Positions 53,981 to 63,424 of a stretch of DNA of 64,000 bases are shown here, piece by piece. A model generated the notes under the pieces. That model had not been told where the DNA came from. It was given only the letters and a program-made list of their open reading frames with translations, and did not search any database. Source of the stretch: Candidatus Sulfurimonas baltica (GTDB taxonomy: Bacteria > Campylobacterota > Campylobacteria > Campylobacterales > Sulfurimonadaceae); contig NZ_CP054492.1 in NCBI RefSeq assembly GCF_015265455.1, forward strand, positions 868,001-932,000, given 5' to 3'. The position numbers were made by a program, and so were the translations under genes. Within the stretch, counting starts at the first letter, position 1. The number at the start of each line of letters is the position of its first letter.

Positions 53981-55039
53981 TTATTTTCTATCTGCACCGA
54001 TTGCCTGGGTTATGTTTGTGTAACCGTCAGCTTTAATAAGCTCTGTAAGCTCAATATTTATATTTTTTATCATGTCAGGACCGTGAAATACAAGTCCGCT
54101 AAGTATCTGAACAAGTGAAGCTCCAGCTTTTATGCGTTTGTACGCTTCCTCGGCGGAGTCTATACCTCCAACTGAAATAAGAGTTGTTTTTCCATAAAGC
54201 TCTTTTGCAATAGCTTCAAAAATCTCAAAACTTTTTTTCTTTAAAACAGCGCCGCTTAGTCCGCCTTTATCATAAGGTGAATTTACAAGCGAGTAGTCTA
54301 TTGTAGTGTTGGTAGCAATTATGCCATCAGCACCTTTTTGCACTGCCAATTTTGTAAGTGCAACTGCATCTTCAGGCGTCATGTCTGGTGCAATTTTTAG
54401 TAAAATAGGTTTATCTGTGATAGCTTTTGCTTCAGAGAAAAGCTTTGTAATAAACTCTTCATTTTGCAAGTCACGAAGACCAGGTGTATTTGGAGATGAG
54501 ATATTTATTACTAAATAATCTCCTAGTCCATGAAGCGCTTTAATAAGAGTTGTGTAGTCATTTATAGCTTCACTCTCAGAGGTAAGTTTGTTCTTACCAA
54601 TGTTAACACCTATTGGAGTTGTAAACGGAAAACGCTCTTTGAGTCTTTTTTGAGCTTTTAGAAGACCTTCGTTGTTGAAGCCCATTGCATTTTGAATAGT
54701 TTCTTCTTCTATGTGTCTCCACATTCTAGGCTTAGGATTTCCTTCCTGCGGCTTTGGAGTAAGAGTTCCAATTTCAGTAAAACCAAAACCTAAAATCTGC
54801 ATACCGCGAATCATGGTTGCATTTTTGTCAAATCCAGCGCCAAGTCCGACAGGGTTTAAAAAAGTACGTCCAAAAAGCTCTTGAGACAAAACATCGTTGG
54901 TAATGAAATGAGACTCCAAGAAAGAGTTGAAAGGAATTTGGCAAAGATTAGGAAGTCTAAGTACGGTCTCTGCTACATGGTGAGCATTCTCAGGTTGAAG
55001 TTTAAATAGCCAAGGTTTTATGCTTTGATAATTTATCAT
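53981..55039 (-). CDS. pyrD: Dihydroorotate dehydrogenase (class 2, quinone-linked)
   Basis: A 352-residue FMN enzyme of pyrimidine synthesis. The N-terminal extension typical of class 2 (HHVAETVLRL) precedes the barrel with GLGAGFDKNA, GFGFTEIGTLT, NAMGFNNEG, NISSPNTPGL with the catalytic Ser, KIAPD and GGIDSAEEA. It is membrane-associated and uses quinone. M16 peptidase gene follows directly. Confidence 0.97.
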   Translation of the reverse strand: MINYQSIKPWLFKLQPENAHHVAETVLRLPNLCQIPFNSFLESHFITNDVLSQELFGRTFLNPVGLGAGFDKNATMIRGMQILGFGFTEIGTLTPKPQEGNPKPRMWRHIEEETIQNAMGFNNEGLLKAQKRLKERFPFTTPIGVNIGKNKLTSESEAINDYTTLIKALHGLGDYLVINISSPNTPGLRDLQNEEFITKLFSEAKAITDKPILLKIAPDMTPEDAVALTKLAVQKGADGIIATNTTIDYSLVNSPYDKGGLSGAVLKKKSFEIFEAIAKELYGKTTLISVGGIDSAEEAYKRIKAGASLVQILSGLVFHGPDMIKNINIELTELIKADGYTNITQAIGADRK

Positions 55040-55099
55040 GACTTATATTTTGCCTTTACAATAATTTAGTGATTATACTGAAAAAAAGGTAAAGGTTTA

Positions 55100-55678
55100 T
55101 TAATACTTTGTTGCTTCGTCTGCAAGAGCGAGCATCTGTGTATCTCCGGAGCTGTCACCAAAGGCACAAATCTTCTCATAATCTTTTAGATTTAGGTGCT
55201 TTTTTATACGGTTTTCTTTTTCTATGCCATGGCAGTTTGGTGTTAAAAATTTACCTGTAAATAGGCCGTTTATAAACTCAAGTTGTGTCGAGAGGAGTTC
55301 AATGCCGTTTTTGTCACACCATGGTTGAAGCCAACACATTATAGAGGCTGAAACTATGATAACTCTGTCTCCGTTTGCTTGATGTTTTTTAACTATTTGC
55401 ATTCTCTCGTTTATTACAATAGAGTCCAGCTTCTCATGAGAGAATTTTGTGGCAATATCTCTAAAATTATCTTCGCTAATTCCATTAAAAAAAATTCTAA
55501 AAAGGTGCTCTTTTGCTACGCTGTTTTTCATTAACCTAAGTTGCCAAAGAATAAAGTAGGGAAAAAATTTAATCATATTTAAGATATATCTGCCTCTAGA
55601 GACACTGTATTTTAAAAACTCTCCAAGTGAGTCTTTGCTTGTTAATGTCCCATCAAAATCAAATAGTGCTAGTGTCAT
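55100..55678 (-). CDS. HAD-IB family phosphatase (SerB-like)
   Basis: A 192-residue HAD phosphatase: catalytic DFDGTLT, Ser in IIVSASIMCW, and GDSSGDTQML at the end. The two-aspartate motif shows a phosphoserine-phosphatase-like fold. It lies directly after the GT39 gene and ends the polyprenyl-pentose cluster, so it is a candidate for the dephosphorylation of polyprenyl-phosphoribose phosphate. Confidence 0.85.
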   Translation of the reverse strand: MTLALFDFDGTLTSKDSLGEFLKYSVSRGRYILNMIKFFPYFILWQLRLMKNSVAKEHLFRIFFNGISEDNFRDIATKFSHEKLDSIVINERMQIVKKHQANGDRVIIVSASIMCWLQPWCDKNGIELLSTQLEFINGLFTGKFLTPNCHGIEKENRIKKHLNLKDYEKICAFGDSSGDTQMLALADEATKY

Positions 55679-57169
55679 TTACATACTCTCATCATTTTTA
55701 AAATATCTATCTTTGAAGTAACACTCTCCAATAGGAAGCCACTCTGGTATATTATAAAATCTTTCATTTTGAAAATCTAAGTAGTTTGATTTATACTCTT
55801 CATAGTTAAACTCTCTACAAGTAGCCATATAAAAGTTTGCCTTTTTAATCTCTTTTTTCTCGATCGTGTAAGATTTACAAACTTGCTTTAGCTGATTTTC
55901 ATCAATTGGCTTTTTCTTAAAGAGAGTTATATCTTTATTCGATAAACTCCTTACATCCAGCAGTTTGTCATCCATACGCCCATATTTTGATCCGCTAAAG
56001 AGTACCGTAACATCTTTTTTGCAGTGATAAGAGAGAACAGAGGCAGTTGAGTAGCTGAATGTAAAAATCTGCTTATCACTTAGTTTGTCAAGCTCTTTGC
56101 AAATCTCCTCAGGCTGAGTGTAGAGAAGTATATCTGAGTATTTATTGTGATTTTTTAGCATTGAAGTTGGAAATAGTAAAACAGTTATAAATACTGCTAC
56201 ATGTACAAATGTGAAAACGGCGTTATATTTGAATAGTTTAGTCATATATTTATCATCTAAAAAAGTAAACAGTAAAAATATATACGGCACGAAAATTAAG
56301 AACCAGTGGAGTCCTATTTGATTTTTTAACGAGACGATAAAGAATACGAAAAAGCCAAATGTTAATATAATAGAAAGAAGTTTTAAGAGTTTTGTTTTTT
56401 CAAATTTTGTTTTAAATAAAAAGTACAATCCCCATGGAGTTAGAACATATAAAATAAGTCCAAAATAGCCAATTACTGTCCCTATGTTGTAACTATTCTC
56501 TTGTGTTCTGGCAAAGAAGTTAAATATTATATTGTTCCAGCAGCTGTTATAGTTAAAGTATAGATTTTCAGCTATAAACAGCAATATAATAACAGTAACA
56601 ACTAGCACATTTTTGACAGCTTTTGATTTGTACATGTAGAGTGAAAAAACAAGTAATGAGAGCATTAAAAATACAGCAAAATATTTACTCAAAAATGCAG
56701 AACCTAAAAATATACCGGCAAGTAAAGCATACCTGAACCACTCTTTTTTCTCCAGTGAATAGAGTAAAAACAAAGTTCCAAGAGAGCTAAAAAAGAGCAG
56801 GGCAATATCGTTTGTCATAAGTGCCAGAAGCAGGTCAACAGGTGATGCTAAAAATATAAGAGCTACTAAAAAGGCTTTTGTGTTTCTAACTTTGTAGAGT
56901 AGGGCTATTTTATAGATAACATAGGCCGCTACAAAAGTTGTCACAACAGCAAATAATCTGAAAAATATGTAGCTCTCGTTTACAAAACTCATAAGGTATA
57001 TCAGCCAGCCAACCATAGGTGGATGGTCATAATACCCTAAACTGAGGTTCTGCCCCCATTTTATGAAGTATGCCTCATCACCTGTAAGCGGCAAAAATGA
57101 AAGAATTAAAATCTTAAAAAAGAAGATTATATAGAGGGTCTTAACCTCTTTGTTATAGTACTCTCTCAT
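55679..57169 (-). CDS. GT39/ArnT-like glycosyltransferase, polyprenyl-phosphate-dependent
   Basis: A 496-residue membrane glycosyltransferase with about ten to twelve helices. The signature LPLTGDEAYFIKWG and GYYDHPPMVGWL mark GT39/ArnT-type enzymes that use polyprenyl-phospho-sugars at the periplasmic face. The ~120-residue C-terminal periplasmic region has two cysteine-containing segments. It overlaps the DprE2-like gene by four bases. It could transfer the pentose made by the neighbouring enzymes to LPS, pilin or other glycan. Confidence 0.85.
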   Translation of the reverse strand: MREYYNKEVKTLYIIFFFKILILSFLPLTGDEAYFIKWGQNLSLGYYDHPPMVGWLIYLMSFVNESYIFFRLFAVVTTFVAAYVIYKIALLYKVRNTKAFLVALIFLASPVDLLLALMTNDIALLFFSSLGTLFLLYSLEKKEWFRYALLAGIFLGSAFLSKYFAVFLMLSLLVFSLYMYKSKAVKNVLVVTVIILLFIAENLYFNYNSCWNNIIFNFFARTQENSYNIGTVIGYFGLILYVLTPWGLYFLFKTKFEKTKLLKLLSIILTFGFFVFFIVSLKNQIGLHWFLIFVPYIFLLFTFLDDKYMTKLFKYNAVFTFVHVAVFITVLLFPTSMLKNHNKYSDILLYTQPEEICKELDKLSDKQIFTFSYSTASVLSYHCKKDVTVLFSGSKYGRMDDKLLDVRSLSNKDITLFKKKPIDENQLKQVCKSYTIEKKEIKKANFYMATCREFNYEEYKSNYLDFQNERFYNIPEWLPIGECYFKDRYFKNDESM

Positions 57170-57897
57170 ATGCTCATTTTCTTAAACATGAACTCTGGAA
57201 TATGTTTAATTATAAGCATTACAAGAAGCCAAATAGATTTGGTGTAGAGTACGTTTCTCCCTTTTTGCTGAGCGTTGTATATATCATTTGCTACATCTTC
57301 AGGCTCAGCAGTTAGTTTCTCAGGTAAATCTAAATTTTCAGTCATTTTAGTGTTTACAAAGCCCGGTTTTACAGTAAGGACACTTACCCCACTCTCATAT
57401 AGTCTGTTTCTTAAACCACCTAAGTAAGCAGTAAAAGCAGCTTTAGAACTTCCGTAAATGTAGTTTGCTTTTCTCCCTCTGTCACCAGCAACAGAACTAA
57501 CTCCAACTATAAAACCTCTGCGCTCACTCTCAAAATCATTAGCAACAATATTTAAAATACTAACTGCTCCTGTGTAGTTTACATTTATAGTTTGCAGTGA
57601 CTCATTGAAATCTTTTTGTGCAAGTTTTTGCTCAACCATATAGCCAGATACAACTATGACTCCAAGAGGTTTCTCTTGTAGTTCTTTATAGAAGCTTTCA
57701 TGCGTTTCATAAGCAGTTATATCAAACTCTTTAAGCTCTACATGTACGCCTGAACGAACTTCAATATCTTGCTTTAAATCTTCTAAAGATGAGCTCTCTC
57801 TTGCAGCTAAATAAAGGTTGTAGCCATTTTTTGCATAAGTTCTTGCAACTTCTTTTGCGATGTCGCTTTTTGCGCCGATTATTAAAACATAACTCAT
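57166..57897 (-). CDS. DprE2-like SDR (polyprenylphospho-2-keto-pentose reductase)
   Basis: A 243-residue SDR with N-terminal VLIIGAKSDIA, catalytic Ser/Tyr/Lys in GVSSVAGDRGRKANYIYGSSKAA split as SSVAGDRGRKANY plus YGSSK, and VLTVKPGFVNTKMT. The same phrases are present in mycobacterial DprE2, which reduces the keto form to decaprenylphospho-arabinose. AAGGG precedes the ATG, which overlaps the DprE1-like gene. Context makes the role likely. Confidence 0.85.
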   Translation of the reverse strand: MSYVLIIGAKSDIAKEVARTYAKNGYNLYLAARESSSLEDLKQDIEVRSGVHVELKEFDITAYETHESFYKELQEKPLGVIVVSGYMVEQKLAQKDFNESLQTINVNYTGAVSILNIVANDFESERRGFIVGVSSVAGDRGRKANYIYGSSKAAFTAYLGGLRNRLYESGVSVLTVKPGFVNTKMTENLDLPEKLTAEPEDVANDIYNAQQKGRNVLYTKSIWLLVMLIIKHIPEFMFKKMSI

Positions 57898-59186
57898 ATC
57901 TCTACCCTTTTTGATTGTAATGAATTGAATTTACTATCCATATTGTTCTCTTTTCTAAACTCTCTAAATTTATCTATTTGAGGATAACCTTGCTCAAAAG
58001 TCTCTTTACTTACACGTACATCTTTTGTTAGGTAAATTTTACCGCTGTACTTAACTACAATCTCATCGAGTTTGTTTAAAAGCTCAAAAAGACCATCTTC
58101 TATCTTAAAATCAAGTGCCAAGGAATACCCCTCTATCGGAAAAGAGAGGTAGTTTTCATTGGCTTTGCCATATAATTTTAAAACTGCTAAAAATGAGCCT
58201 TTCCCAGAGGTGGAAATCTCACGTAGAATCTCACTTAAACCTTCAAAACTGCTCTCTTTAGGGAGGATAAACTGATACTGCGTAAAGCCGTTTTTACCAT
58301 AAATTCTATTCCAATTTCCTATGGCATCTAAAGGATAGAAAAATGTATCTATATCAACTTTTTGTTTAGATACTCCATCCGGAGCTTTTGCATAATAGAG
58401 CCAGTTGAAAGCTTTTACGCTTAAAGTGTTTAGAGCAAAAGATGGAAAGTTAAAAGGTATGCTTAACTTCTTTTTGCTTTTGTACTCAAGGTTGCCGTCA
58501 TCTGCGAAATCTCCAACCATTAAAAGACATTTTCCAATGTTTTCACCTTGTGCTAGGCAGTCTATCCAAGCCACGGAGTAGGGGAGGTTTTTGTTGCTCT
58601 CAAAAGCTTCGAAAGTCTCTTTTAAATTTTTAGTTTTTATGGTTGTCTGGTTTATAAACTTGGAGTTGATTTTTTTTAGAGAAATTTTAGCTTCTAGTAT
58701 AACACCCGTAAGTCCCATACCGCCGCATGTAGCTAAAAAAAGTTCATCCCCTTTTTTTACAGATTTGATAGTCCCGTCTTCAAGCATAATGGTAAATTCT
58801 TCAACACACTCGCTAAAACATCCCTCTATATGGTGATTTTTTCCGTGAACATCACTGGCAATTGCTCCGCCAACTGTTATAAGTTTTGTCCCTGGTGTTA
58901 CTTTTAAAAACCAGCCACGAGGTACAAAAGAGTCAAGTATCTCACTTAGTAGAACTCCCGCTTGACATGTAAGCACTCCGGCACTCTCATCAAAATGCAA
59001 AAAATTGTTGTATGGTTTTACATAAAGAATATTTTCGTTTATAGCACTGTCTCCGTAGCTTCGCCCGTTTCCAAAAGGTATAAACTCTTTACTCTCTTTA
59101 ATGTAGTTACAAAGAGTTGTTGTGTCTCTTAGAGAAAATTTTTGATTTTTGATTTTTGGGTACATTCCCCAACTTATTAAACTCAC
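57894..59186 (-). CDS. DprE1-like FAD-dependent oxidoreductase
   Basis: A 430-residue FAD-binding type 4 oxidoreductase. The FAD motifs FGNGRSYGDSAI and TVGGAIASDVHGKNHH, and YLTKDVRVSKETF near the C-terminus, match mycobacterial DprE1, which oxidises decaprenylphospho-ribose at C2. Where DprE1 has the Cys that benzothiazinones attack (GWNVCVDF as I recall it), this protein has GYSLALDF, so Ala there. GTG start, with AAGGGG upstream. Confidence 0.88.
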   Translation of the reverse strand: MSLISWGMYPKIKNQKFSLRDTTTLCNYIKESKEFIPFGNGRSYGDSAINENILYVKPYNNFLHFDESAGVLTCQAGVLLSEILDSFVPRGWFLKVTPGTKLITVGGAIASDVHGKNHHIEGCFSECVEEFTIMLEDGTIKSVKKGDELFLATCGGMGLTGVILEAKISLKKINSKFINQTTIKTKNLKETFEAFESNKNLPYSVAWIDCLAQGENIGKCLLMVGDFADDGNLEYKSKKKLSIPFNFPSFALNTLSVKAFNWLYYAKAPDGVSKQKVDIDTFFYPLDAIGNWNRIYGKNGFTQYQFILPKESSFEGLSEILREISTSGKGSFLAVLKLYGKANENYLSFPIEGYSLALDFKIEDGLFELLNKLDEIVVKYSGKIYLTKDVRVSKETFEQGYPQIDKFREFRKENNMDSKFNSLQSKRVEI

Positions 59187-59189
59187 GAC

Positions 59190-59579
59190 TTACCCCTTAA
59201 ATACAAATTTTTTATCTAAAAAATATTTCACAACATACCCAATGCTAAGACCAACTACTGCACCTATGTATTTTGCATTTTCATCTTCGTACATGTAGTC
59301 GAAACCAATCTCAAAGCCCCAGAATATAAAGGTCGTTAAAACTCCCATAAGAGAGTATAAAAGAAACTTTTTACCGTCATCTTTTTTGCTCTTTGGCGTA
59401 TGGAAGAATATATACTTTTTATCTAATATATACTTCAAAACAAGACCAGCCAACGTCCCAACAAACATAGCCGTATAGAGTGATAAAAAACCATCATAGA
59501 TAATAAAACTAAAATACTGAAACAATATATTTACTACAGTAGATATGATAGCAAACAGTGCATATCTAATAATCATCAT
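59190..59579 (-). CDS. GtrA-family membrane protein
   Basis: A 129-residue GtrA/DPMS-like protein with four membrane helices, including LVLKYILDKKYIFF and the repeated VKYFLDKKFVF near the end. GtrA proteins are linked with flipping polyprenyl-phospho-sugars; Mycobacterium Rv3789, also next to dprE1, is of this family. The start overlaps the UbiA-like gene stop. Confidence 0.9.
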   Translation of the reverse strand: MMIIRYALFAIISTVVNILFQYFSFIIYDGFLSLYTAMFVGTLAGLVLKYILDKKYIFFHTPKSKKDDGKKFLLYSLMGVLTTFIFWGFEIGFDYMYEDENAKYIGAVVGLSIGYVVKYFLDKKFVFKG

Positions 59580-60442
59580 ATAAGTTTAGTTATACCTATA
59601 AAGCTTATTAGCCAAAAGACAATCGTTAGTTTTAAAAACCTGTCTCGTATTACCACTTTTGTTGGGCTTCCGCTATCTTGTTCAACAAAGGTTATCTGCA
59701 TATATCTCAGAACTCCTAGTATTACAAAAAATGAAGTTATATAAAGATAGTTTGTATCTAACCTTTGTATAACCTCTGGCGAAATCGTGTACTGTATATA
59801 GCTAACCACTACAACTCCTGCCATAAGCACCATTGCAGCATTTACAAACTCTAAGTTGTATCCGTCTATGTTTTTTCTAGTCTCTTGCCCTAGAAGTGAT
59901 AGTAGAACATCATCTCTTCTTTTTGCTAAGGCTAAAAATATTGCCAGCAGGAATGTCATAATAATTATCCACATTGAGAGCTCAATTCCCGTAACTGCCG
60001 AACCCGCAAAAAGCCTCAACACAAATCCTGTTGCGATAATGAATATATCTAAAATAGCGATATGTTTTAGTTTTGTAGAGTAGAGAATATTAAGAATAAA
60101 ATATATGAGAAGTACAACGAAAAGTTGAGTATAAAAAATAAATGATATAGAGAGTGAGAATACAGACAATAGTAAAATCAGCAATTTAGCAGTTTTCTCA
60201 GAGACTTTTTCTGATGCTAAAGGGCGATTTTTTTTAATCGGATGGGCTCTATCTTCATCTACATCCATAAGGTCATTAAAAATGTAAATACTGCTCGCAA
60301 GAATAGAAAATAGAACAAAGGCAATAAAAGTGTTTAAATTATTCTCAGCATTGAAATATGAAAAAGAGAAAAGCAGGGGCATAAAAATGAATAAATTCTT
60401 TATATATTGATGTACTCTAAACAGCGTAAATATATCACTCAA
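59576..60442 (-). CDS. UbiA-family prenyltransferase, DPPR-synthase-like
   Basis: A 288-residue UbiA prenyltransferase with nine helices, with RVHQYIKNLFIFMPL, FNDLMDVDEDRAHPIK and NRPLAS. The NDxxDxxxD and HPxK motifs are those of phosphoribose:polyprenyl-phosphate transferases (Rv3806c type) rather than quinone UbiA. TTG start with AAGGA upstream. It should make the first intermediate from PRPP and polyprenyl phosphate. This is the first gene of the cluster. Confidence 0.87.
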   Translation of the reverse strand: MSDIFTLFRVHQYIKNLFIFMPLLFSFSYFNAENNLNTFIAFVLFSILASSIYIFNDLMDVDEDRAHPIKKNRPLASEKVSEKTAKLLILLLSVFSLSISFIFYTQLFVVLLIYFILNILYSTKLKHIAILDIFIIATGFVLRLFAGSAVTGIELSMWIIIMTFLLAIFLALAKRRDDVLLSLLGQETRKNIDGYNLEFVNAAMVLMAGVVVVSYIQYTISPEVIQRLDTNYLYITSFFVILGVLRYMQITFVEQDSGSPTKVVIRDRFLKLTIVFWLISFIGITKLI

Positions 60443-60525
60443 AAACTAAATCCTTAAACTAATTTAAAGTAGATTATAACATTAAAAGTATAGAATTTGC
60501 ATAAATGAACATATATGGAGATATT

Positions 60526-61086
60526 ATGACAAAAGTTTTAGTGCCACTGGCAAGAGGATTTGAAGAGATAGAAGCCGTCAGTATTATTGATGTTTTAAGA
60601 CGAGCAGAAATAGAGGTGCTTATAGCCTCTTTAAATGATGATAGCTCGGTAAAAGGTGCTAATAGTATATCAATCATAAGTGATATAAATATTAATAATG
60701 TAGTAGTAGATGAATTAGATATGATAGTTTTACCTGGTGGAGTTGAGGGAACTTTTGCACTTGCAGAAGATGAAAACGTACAAAGAATTTTAAAAGAGAT
60801 GGACTCTAAAGGAAAATATATTGGAGCAATTTGTGCAGCACCTTTTGCTTTAAGTGAGGCTGGAGTTTTAAAGCACAATTACACATGTTATCCCTCATTT
60901 GAAAAACACATTAGAGAAGATGGATATCGTGCAGATGAGGCAATGGTTGTAGAAGATGGTAATGTTATGACATCAAGAGGACCGGCAACAGCGATATGTT
61001 TTGCACTTGCAATAGTAAAAAAATTAAAGGGTGAAAAGACATATTCTTTGATAAAGAGTGGACTTTTGGCAGACTTTTGTAAATAA
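60526..61086 (+). CDS. DJ-1/PfpI family protein
   Basis: About 186 residues with the nucleophile elbow GAICAAPFAL (the conserved Cys), the Glu near the N-terminus (GFEEIEA) and ATAICFALAIV. Such proteins act in glyoxal defence, deglycation or as chaperones; the exact function is open. The ATG at 60526 has GGAG upstream; ATG 60505 adds seven residues. Confidence 0.9.
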   Translation: MTKVLVPLARGFEEIEAVSIIDVLRRAEIEVLIASLNDDSSVKGANSISIISDININNVVVDELDMIVLPGGVEGTFALAEDENVQRILKEMDSKGKYIGAICAAPFALSEAGVLKHNYTCYPSFEKHIREDGYRADEAMVVEDGNVMTSRGPATAICFALAIVKKLKGEKTYSLIKSGLLADFCK

Positions 61087-61178
61087 TAAAAAATATCAGC
61101 AAAATTAAGAATATATAAATAAAGAAAGTGATAAAATCGTCACAAGAAAAATTTAAGTTCAATAGAAGGATGAACAAT

Positions 61179-61913
61179 ATGAGAAAAAGTATTAGCGGTA
61201 TTGCATTAGGTTTACTAATTGCTTTAGCACCAAATATATTAAGCGCAGCAGGTCCACATGATGGTATAACTTGTTTAGGTTGTCACAGTACTCACTTTGC
61301 GGTAGATGATAAGTTATTTGCTGTAAAAAATACAAAAATGAAAAACCCTCTAAACAGAGAAAGTTTTGATAAGCTAACTGCAAAAAATTGTTTAGGTTGT
61401 CATGAGTTAACTCAATTTGGTGGAGCAGGTATTAGACCAGTTCACATGCATACTACACACCCTATCGGTATGGTTCCAAATCCAAAAATCGCAAGTGTGC
61501 CAACTAACTTACTTAAAAATGGAATGCTTGATTGTATTAGTTGTCATGAAGCACATCCATCTAACAAAAACTTTATGTACTTAAGAGTAAACACTAATGC
61601 TGATGGAGGCAATATTCAAAAGCTTTGTGCTGTTTGTCATGATGCTAAAGTAGATTATGATTCTGCTGGTATTAAGAAACTTAGCGATATCAGAATATTT
61701 AGTGCAATGGATCAAGAAAAAGGTTCAGGATTCTTTTTAAGAGATGATGTTGTAATACAAAATCCAACAAAAAGCTATATCAAGCCTTTAGGTAAACTAC
61801 AAGAAAATGATATTATGCCAAATTACCAAAATCAACCTGATTGGGTTTATTCTCCAACAATCAATCCTTTAGATGATTTTAAAGATACAACTACAGCACC
61901 AAAGAAAAAATAG
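61179..61913 (+). CDS. Periplasmic tetrahaem cytochrome c
   Basis: About 244 residues with a signal peptide (KSISGIALGLLIALAPNILSA) and four CxxCH sites: CLGCH, CLGCH, CISCH and CAVCH. There is no membrane anchor after the signal. Many further His may serve as distal ligands. It resembles small doubled-CxxCH cytochromes of respiratory chains; the partner is unknown. AAGGA precedes the ATG at 61179. Confidence 0.9.
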   Translation: MRKSISGIALGLLIALAPNILSAAGPHDGITCLGCHSTHFAVDDKLFAVKNTKMKNPLNRESFDKLTAKNCLGCHELTQFGGAGIRPVHMHTTHPIGMVPNPKIASVPTNLLKNGMLDCISCHEAHPSNKNFMYLRVNTNADGGNIQKLCAVCHDAKVDYDSAGIKKLSDIRIFSAMDQEKGSGFFLRDDVVIQNPTKSYIKPLGKLQENDIMPNYQNQPDWVYSPTINPLDDFKDTTTAPKKK

Positions 61914-61923
61914 TACTACATGT

Positions 61924-61954
61924 AAAGAGAAGCAGATTGCATCTGCTTCTCTTT
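61924..61954. terminator. Strong hairpin between convergent genes
   Basis: A 14-bp perfect stem, AAAGAGAAGCAGAT and ATCTGCTTCTCTTT, with a three-base loop TGC lies 11 bases after the cytochrome stop. T-rich sequence follows, so termination on the plus strand is likely, and the minus strand may use it too. Confidence 0.75.
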
Positions 61955-61992
61955 ATCTTCCACTCAACTAATCATAATTATTTTGTTTTTTG

Positions 61993-62910
61993 TCAAACTT
62001 CTCTTATAAAAACTAAATTTTTTAAAGACCTATCTTCATTTTCACTTGCAAACTCTTTTACATTTTCAAGCCGCTTTACAAATTTAAAACTTGGTGAGAG
62101 CTCTTTTATAAGCTCTATAATAAAACTTGCATCTAGCTCAGGGGAGTTGAGACAAGCTAACAGTGTACAATTCTCTGATGCAATATCTGGCAGTTTTTTG
62201 ATAATCTTCTCGTAATCTTTTGTAGCCTCAAAACTCCCTTTTTGAAAGCTTGGCGGATCTATAATAATCAAATCATGGGGACCTTTTTTCTTTATTCGTG
62301 AGAAAGATTTTAAGATGTTATATGGCAAAAAAGCAACACCTTTGGTATCTATGTTGTTTAAGTGATGATTTTCTCTTCCTGTGGTTAATGCACCTTTGCT
62401 CATGTCAATATTTGAAACACTCTTAGCACCGCCGAGTTTTGCCGCAACACTAAAAGCGCATGTGTATGAGAAGAGGTTTAAGACACTTTTATCTTTTGCA
62501 TTTACTCTTACAAACTCTCTGCCGTTTTTCATATCAGGAAAATAGCCGCTGTTTTGGTTTGAGAGAAGATTTAGTTTTATCTTCATTCCGTTTTCTACTA
62601 CATGTAGATTATCTTGAAGCTCTCCCACTACAACTTCGCTTGGACTCCCTTTAATATATCTTCGCTGAATAACCAAAGTTTTGTGTCTACATGTAGAGAT
62701 GAAATTTTTTAACATCTCAACCAACTCAGTCTCTAATTTAGGTTGCATCTCAAAGTAAAGAGCAACACTCAAAATCTCATCAATAGAGTCAATAGTTAAG
62801 TGCTTCCAACCCTCATAAAGTTCGCCACGACCATGAAAAAGCCTTTTAAATTCAGTTGATAAATCTTTTGAGTTTTCTTGCAGAAGTGCTTGTATATCGT
62901 TTATATTCAA
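61993..62910 (-). CDS. SAM-dependent RNA methyltransferase (RlmI/RlmL-like domain)
   Basis: A 305-residue class I methyltransferase. The core reads NSGYFPDMKNGREFV, VLNLFSYTCAFSVAA, SNIDMSKGAL and IIIDPPSFQKG, as in the C-terminal methyltransferase of RlmI and RlmKL, which modify 23S rRNA. There is no PUA or THUMP domain. TTG start. A decayed copy of part of this gene lies at 63526-63675. Confidence 0.87.
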   Translation of the reverse strand: MNINDIQALLQENSKDLSTEFKRLFHGRGELYEGWKHLTIDSIDEILSVALYFEMQPKLETELVEMLKNFISTCRHKTLVIQRRYIKGSPSEVVVGELQDNLHVVENGMKIKLNLLSNQNSGYFPDMKNGREFVRVNAKDKSVLNLFSYTCAFSVAAKLGGAKSVSNIDMSKGALTTGRENHHLNNIDTKGVAFLPYNILKSFSRIKKKGPHDLIIIDPPSFQKGSFEATKDYEKIIKKLPDIASENCTLLACLNSPELDASFIIELIKELSPSFKFVKRLENVKEFASENEDRSLKNLVFIREV

Positions 62911-63040
62911 AATTATTCTCTATTTTATATATTTATTTAAAATAATATCAAATATTACATCAAGCTAAACTTTTTATAAGATAATTAAGATAAACTTGCG
63001 TTGGAATATTAATTGCTTAAATTAAACAAAGGATAACAAA

Positions 63041-63394
63041 ATGAAAAACTTCTCTGACTATTCAATATTTGAAAATATTGAAATACAAACAAAAAAAGCG
63101 TTGATGGAAACTATAAATGGTTTGAGTGATAATTTAGTTATTTCTCATATTATGGGTACATATAAGTCTTACACTAGCAAGCCTATAACATTTCAAGATA
63201 TATTGAATCAAGTTGATGATATATTATATGGTGATAATGGCGGACAAGCATCTCTAGCAACACTTCAATGTGCTGAAAATTTTAAAAGAAATTTTTCAAG
63301 TGCCTATTTAGATATTCAAAAAAATAATATAGAATACTCAGCAGGTTTATTGGAGCAAAACAAATCAGTAACTGATGTTGCTTTTTTGGCATAA
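63041..63394 (+). CDS. Hypothetical protein
   Basis: A 117-residue soluble protein with no motif I recognise; helical by eye. AAAGGA stands before the ATG. It is followed at once by a strong hairpin that includes its stop. Function unknown. Confidence 0.75.
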   Translation: MKNFSDYSIFENIEIQTKKALMETINGLSDNLVISHIMGTYKSYTSKPITFQDILNQVDDILYGDNGGQASLATLQCAENFKRNFSSAYLDIQKNNIEYSAGLLEQNKSVTDVAFLA

Positions 63395-63420
63395 AGTAGA
63401 CTTAAGCAAGTCTACTTTAT
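63391..63420. terminator. Intrinsic terminator of the 117-residue gene
   Basis: ATAAAGTAGACTT and AAGTCTACTTTAT form a 13-bp stem around AAGC, including the gene's stop codon, and T-rich sequence (TTAATTATACTTTTT) follows. Confidence 0.75.
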
Positions 63421-63424
63421 TTAA

